A stretch of 64,000 nt of DNA from NCBI RefSeq assembly GCF_017377875.1, contig NZ_CP070975.1:3162001-3226000 (forward strand), read 5' to 3'. Under the pieces are notes generated by a model that searched no databases, was not told where the DNA came from, and saw only the letters and a program-made list of their open reading frames with translations. The position numbers and the translations under genes are program-made. The stretch comes from Alcaligenes sp. SORT26 (GTDB taxonomy: Bacteria > Pseudomonadota > Gammaproteobacteria > Burkholderiales > Burkholderiaceae_B). This document shows, piece after piece, positions 61,033-64,000 of the stretch (within the stretch, counting starts at the first letter, position 1; every line of letters begins with the position of its first letter).

Positions 61033-61866
61033 ATGAGTGAGACCGTAGGCCAAGTGGATGAGACGCCAACGCTGTTGGACGTCAATGGCATCGAAGTGAT
61101 TTACAACCACGTCATTCTGGTGCTCAAGGGCGTTTCCTTGCGTGTTCCAGAAGGGCGGATTGTTGCCTTGCTGGGCGCCAACGGTGCCGGTAAAACCACG
61201 ACCTTGCGGGCCGTATCGAACTTGCTGCGCGCCGAGCGCGGCGATGTGACCAAAGGCCAGATTCATTTGCGTGGTGAACGCATCGACCAACTGACACCGG
61301 CTGATCTGGTCAAGCGCGGCGTGGTGCAGGTGATGGAAGGGCGTCACTGTTTTGCGCACTTGAGTATTGAAGAAAACTTGCTGACCGGGGCGTATACCCG
61401 CTCCCTGTCGCGCGGCGATTTAAGCGCCGAGCTGGACAAGGTGTACCAGTACTTTCCGCGTTTGAAGCAGCGCCGCACCAGTCAGGCAGGCTATACCTCG
61501 GGCGGGGAGCAGCAAATGTGTGCCATTGGCCGTGCCCTGATGGCCGACCCGGGCATGATTTTGCTGGATGAACCTTCCATGGGGCTGGCCCCGCAGGTGG
61601 TGGAAGAGATTTTCGAGATCGTGCGTGACTTGAATCAGCGCGAGCGAGTCAGCTTCTTGCTGGCCGAGCAGAACACCAACGTGGCCCTGAAGTATGCCGA
61701 CTACGGCTACATCCTGGAAAACGGTCGGGTGATGATGGATGGACCTTCCCAGGCCTTGGCGGAGAACGAGGACGTCAAGGAGTTCTATCTGGGTGTGTCC
61801 GGGGGCGAGCGCAAGAGCTTTCGCGACAATAAATTTTATCGACGACGCAAGCGCTGGTTGGCGTAA
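61033..61866 (+). CDS. livF: Branched-chain-type ABC transporter ATPase (LivF)
   Basis: A 277-residue ATPase. Walker A GANGAGKTT is at about 44-52, the signature is SGGEQQMCAIGRALMADPG and Walker B MILLDEPSMGLAP. The C-terminus has an added basic tail RDNKFYRRRKRW not common in LivF. ATG 61033 follows GGGGAAGATT. It completes the importer with livGHM and the receptor. Confidence 0.92.
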   Translation: MSETVGQVDETPTLLDVNGIEVIYNHVILVLKGVSLRVPEGRIVALLGANGAGKTTTLRAVSNLLRAERGDVTKGQIHLRGERIDQLTPADLVKRGVVQVMEGRHCFAHLSIEENLLTGAYTRSLSRGDLSAELDKVYQYFPRLKQRRTSQAGYTSGGEQQMCAIGRALMADPGMILLDEPSMGLAPQVVEEIFEIVRDLNQRERVSFLLAEQNTNVALKYADYGYILENGRVMMDGPSQALAENEDVKEFYLGVSGGERKSFRDNKFYRRRKRWLA

Positions 61867-62027
61867 AGCCGCTACCCCTTACCCTTTTTGACGTTTTTAG
61901 TTTTGGGCAGCTTCTGGCTACACGGGGTGTGGTAGCAGAGCTTGGCATCGACACGTCTCTGTCTACGGGCAGAAAGTCGGCTGGGCGCGGGAGTGTTTGA
62001 ATGCCAATTCATCCCACTGGAGGAGAG

Positions 62028-63308
62028 ATGAGCGAATATTACGACGAGCGCGAAACCCTGGAACCGGACGAGCGCGAAGCCGATTTAATGACCCGCCTGC
62101 CGCAGGTGCTGCAAGCGGCTGCCAAAGGGGCACCGGCCATTGCCAAGCAATTGGAGTCCGTGGATCTGGGCGCGGTACGCAGCCGCGAAGATCTGTTGGC
62201 CATCCCTGTGTTTCGCAAAGGTGAACTGCTGCAAGCCCAGCTTGCAGCACGTGAACAAGCCCGTTCTGGTGCAGATTCTGCGGCCTATGCGCAATCGGTG
62301 TTTGGGGGCTTCTCCTCCATAGGCTGGGGTGCCGCACGTAAAGTGTTTGCCTCGCCCGGCCCCATGTACGAACCTGAAAGCCGTCGCCCGGATTATTGGG
62401 GTTTTGCTCGCGCCCTCTACGCGGCAGGATTTCGTCGGGAAGAGCTGATTTTCAACTGTTTCTCCTACCACTTCACCCCGGCTGGCTCCATGATGGAAAC
62501 CGCTGCCCATGCCCTGGATTGCACGGTGTTTCCGGGCGGGGTGGGTCAGACAGAGCAGCAAGTACAGGCCATGGCGGACCTGCGTCCCAATGGCTATACC
62601 GGTACGCCCAGCTTTCTGAAGATCATCATGGAAAAAGCCCAGTCCATGCAGATTGCCTTGCCGGGTCTGACTAAAGCCCTGTTCTCGGGAGAGGCGTATC
62701 CGCCATCTCTGCAAAAATGGTTCAGCGAGCACGGTGTGGCAGGCTACCAGGCCTACGGCAGTGCCGATCTGGGCATGATTGCCTATGAAACCCAGGCCCG
62801 CGAAGGCTTGGTGCTCAATGAAAACCTGATTCTGGAAATCGTGCGACCCGGTACTGGTCAGCCTGTCGCTCCAGGAGAGGTGGGTGAGGTTGTTGTGACC
62901 TCCTTTAACCCCGACTACCCGCTGGTGCGCTTTGGCACGGGCGATTTGTCCGCCGTCATGCCCGGTCAGTCTCCTTGCGGTCGTACCAACCAGCGTATTC
63001 GCGGCTGGATGGGGCGTGCTGACCAGACAACCAAGGTACGCGGCATGTTTGTCCATCCGGGACAAGTGGAGCAGATTCGTTTGCGTCACAAGGAGCTGGG
63101 TCAGGCACGTCTAGTGGTACGGGGTGCCAGCGGTCAGGACCAGATGGTGTTCCAGGTGGAAGTCACCGCCAAGCCTGAAGGTCTGGAAAGTGCCTTGGCC
63201 GACTCGATCCGGGAAATCACCAAACTGCGTGCTCAGGTGGAATTTGTAGAGCCAGGTGCCTTGCCTCGGGATGGTAAAGTCATCGAGGACCAACGCAGCT
63301 ACGATTAA
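62028..63308 (+). CDS. Phenylacetate-CoA ligase family protein (PaaK-like)
   Basis: A 426-residue ligase of the PaaK-like adenylate-forming group. The segment GFSSIGWGAARKVFASPGPMY, and YTGTPSFLKIIMEKAQSM with GEAYPPSLQKWF, match the PaaK N-domain; the C-terminal domain has GRADQTTKVRGMFVHPGQVE. The usual nucleotide-loop SSGTTG is not present in clear form, so the precise nucleotide loop is unclear. ATG 62028 has GGAGGAGAG upstream. It closes the cluster as a second, different CoA ligase. Confidence 0.87.
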   Translation: MSEYYDERETLEPDEREADLMTRLPQVLQAAAKGAPAIAKQLESVDLGAVRSREDLLAIPVFRKGELLQAQLAAREQARSGADSAAYAQSVFGGFSSIGWGAARKVFASPGPMYEPESRRPDYWGFARALYAAGFRREELIFNCFSYHFTPAGSMMETAAHALDCTVFPGGVGQTEQQVQAMADLRPNGYTGTPSFLKIIMEKAQSMQIALPGLTKALFSGEAYPPSLQKWFSEHGVAGYQAYGSADLGMIAYETQAREGLVLNENLILEIVRPGTGQPVAPGEVGEVVVTSFNPDYPLVRFGTGDLSAVMPGQSPCGRTNQRIRGWMGRADQTTKVRGMFVHPGQVEQIRLRHKELGQARLVVRGASGQDQMVFQVEVTAKPEGLESALADSIREITKLRAQVEFVEPGALPRDGKVIEDQRSYD

Positions 63309-63398
63309 TTAGCCATGTAGATATGCACACAAGTAGCAGTCGGGCTGCGGTACTATGCTGGAAAATAGTCAATACCTATACCTTCTGAGGAGAGCCCG

Positions 63399-64000
63399 AT
63401 GCGCTTTGTGCCCGTTTCTGCCGTAGTTTTGGCCCTGATGGCCAGCCTGCCTGCTGCCCAGGCCGCCACCCTGGACAATGTCAAACAGCGCGGCCATGTG
63501 CTGTGTGGCGTGACCACCGGTTTTGCCGGCTTCTCTGCTCCTGACGACAAGGGCACATGGACTGGCCTGGATATTGACGTATGTCGCTCGGTAGCCGCCG
63601 CCACCTTGGGCGACGCCAGCAAATTCAAGGCCGTGCCCTTGAACTCGCAGCAACGCTTTACCGCCTTGCAGTCCGGTGAAATTGATTTGCTGGCCCGTAA
63701 CACCACTGTGACCCAGCAACGTGACACCGCCGTGGGCGCTGTCCACGCAGGTATCAACTTCTACGACGGCCAGGGCTTCCTGGTGTCCAAGAAACTGGGC
63801 GTATCCAGTGCCAAGGAATTGAACGGCGCCACGGTTTGTATGCAGACCGGCACGTCCAACGAAAACACCATGGCTGACTGGGCTCGTGCCAACAAGGTTG
63901 AGTACAAACCTGTGGTCATCGAACAGTTCAACGAAGTGGTTAACGCGTTTGTGGCGGGCCGCTGTGACGTGTTCTCCACCGATGCATCGGGCCTGGCTTC
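63399..64000 (+). CDS. Amino-acid ABC transporter binding protein, cut by the window end
   Basis: The first 200 residues of a periplasmic receptor of the AapJ/BztA type. The signal peptide spans 1-22 (ending AAQAAT). The mature start LDNVKQRGHVLCGVTTGFAG and GLDIDVCRSVAAATLGD are typical of general L-amino-acid receptors, which are about 340 residues. ATG 63399 has GAGGAGAGCCCG upstream. The permease genes would lie beyond the right edge. Confidence 0.92.
   Translation, partial: MRFVPVSAVVLALMASLPAAQAATLDNVKQRGHVLCGVTTGFAGFSAPDDKGTWTGLDIDVCRSVAAATLGDASKFKAVPLNSQQRFTALQSGEIDLLARNTTVTQQRDTAVGAVHAGINFYDGQGFLVSKKLGVSSAKELNGATVCMQTGTSNENTMADWARANKVEYKPVVIEQFNEVVNAFVAGRCDVFSTDASGLA

Overview
The window is a 64-kb stretch of a bacterial chromosome of fairly high GC. 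It looks like a betaproteobacterium of the Alcaligenaceae, possibly Alcaligenes itself. This is an inference from gene content: two orphan Bug-type tricarboxylate-transporter receptors, three TRAP systems, many LysR regulators, and Mla/MCE, RmuC and LemA genes of proteobacterial type. No rRNA, tRNA, CRISPR array, insertion sequence or prophage was seen. About 60 genes are called, one cut at each edge (prfC at the left, an amino-acid binding protein at the right).

Layout. 1-3 kb: prfC, a LysE exporter and a DEAD-box helicase, all leftward. 3.2-8.2 kb: a tight rightward run of lemA, two TPM-domain genes, a DUF2868 membrane protein and a DUF3482 GTPase. 8.2-11 kb: leftward DUF488, GlsB-like and Tat-exported amidase genes. 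11-18 kb: a LysR gene, thpR coupled to a second LysR gene, then an uncharacterised 224-residue protein, a DctPQM TRAP transporter and an NHL-repeat protein. 18-22 kb: an ABC lipid transporter of the Mla/MCE type with an auxiliary lipoprotein. 22-26 kb: a HAD phosphatase divergent from a second TRAP transporter. 26-27 kb: a gene-poor stretch holding a three-hairpin 3' element and a 229-bp nested palindrome. 26.9-32 kb: a leftward CoA-ligase / thiolase-like / DUF35 operon, a divergent Bug receptor and a GntR regulator. 32-41 kb: LysR, a D-amino-acid dehydrogenase-like oxidase, an acyltransferase, rmuC, a large sensor GGDEF-EAL protein and acylphosphatase. 40-45 kb: an RpiR regulator and a TAXI-type TRAP transporter. 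45-52 kb: a pseudouridine synthase, then a leftward nitrogen-catabolism group (asparaginase, a polar amino-acid ABC importer, glutamate dehydrogenase). 52-54.6 kb: the YggS protein, a second Bug receptor and a Crp/Fnr regulator. 54.8-63.3 kb: a branched-chain-type ABC importer (livGHM, binding protein, livF) flanked by two different CoA ligases. The last gene is the start of another amino-acid binding protein.

The theme is uptake and activation of organic acids and amino acids: seven transport systems or receptors with linked CoA ligases, deaminating enzymes and regulators. The least explained items are the LemA/TPM/DUF2868/DUF3482 module, the thiolase-like protein that lacks the expected catalytic Cys and His, the 229-bp palindromic element, and a recurring hairpin placed just after binding-protein genes. 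Starts were chosen from ribosome-binding sites and family alignment from memory; no search could be run.
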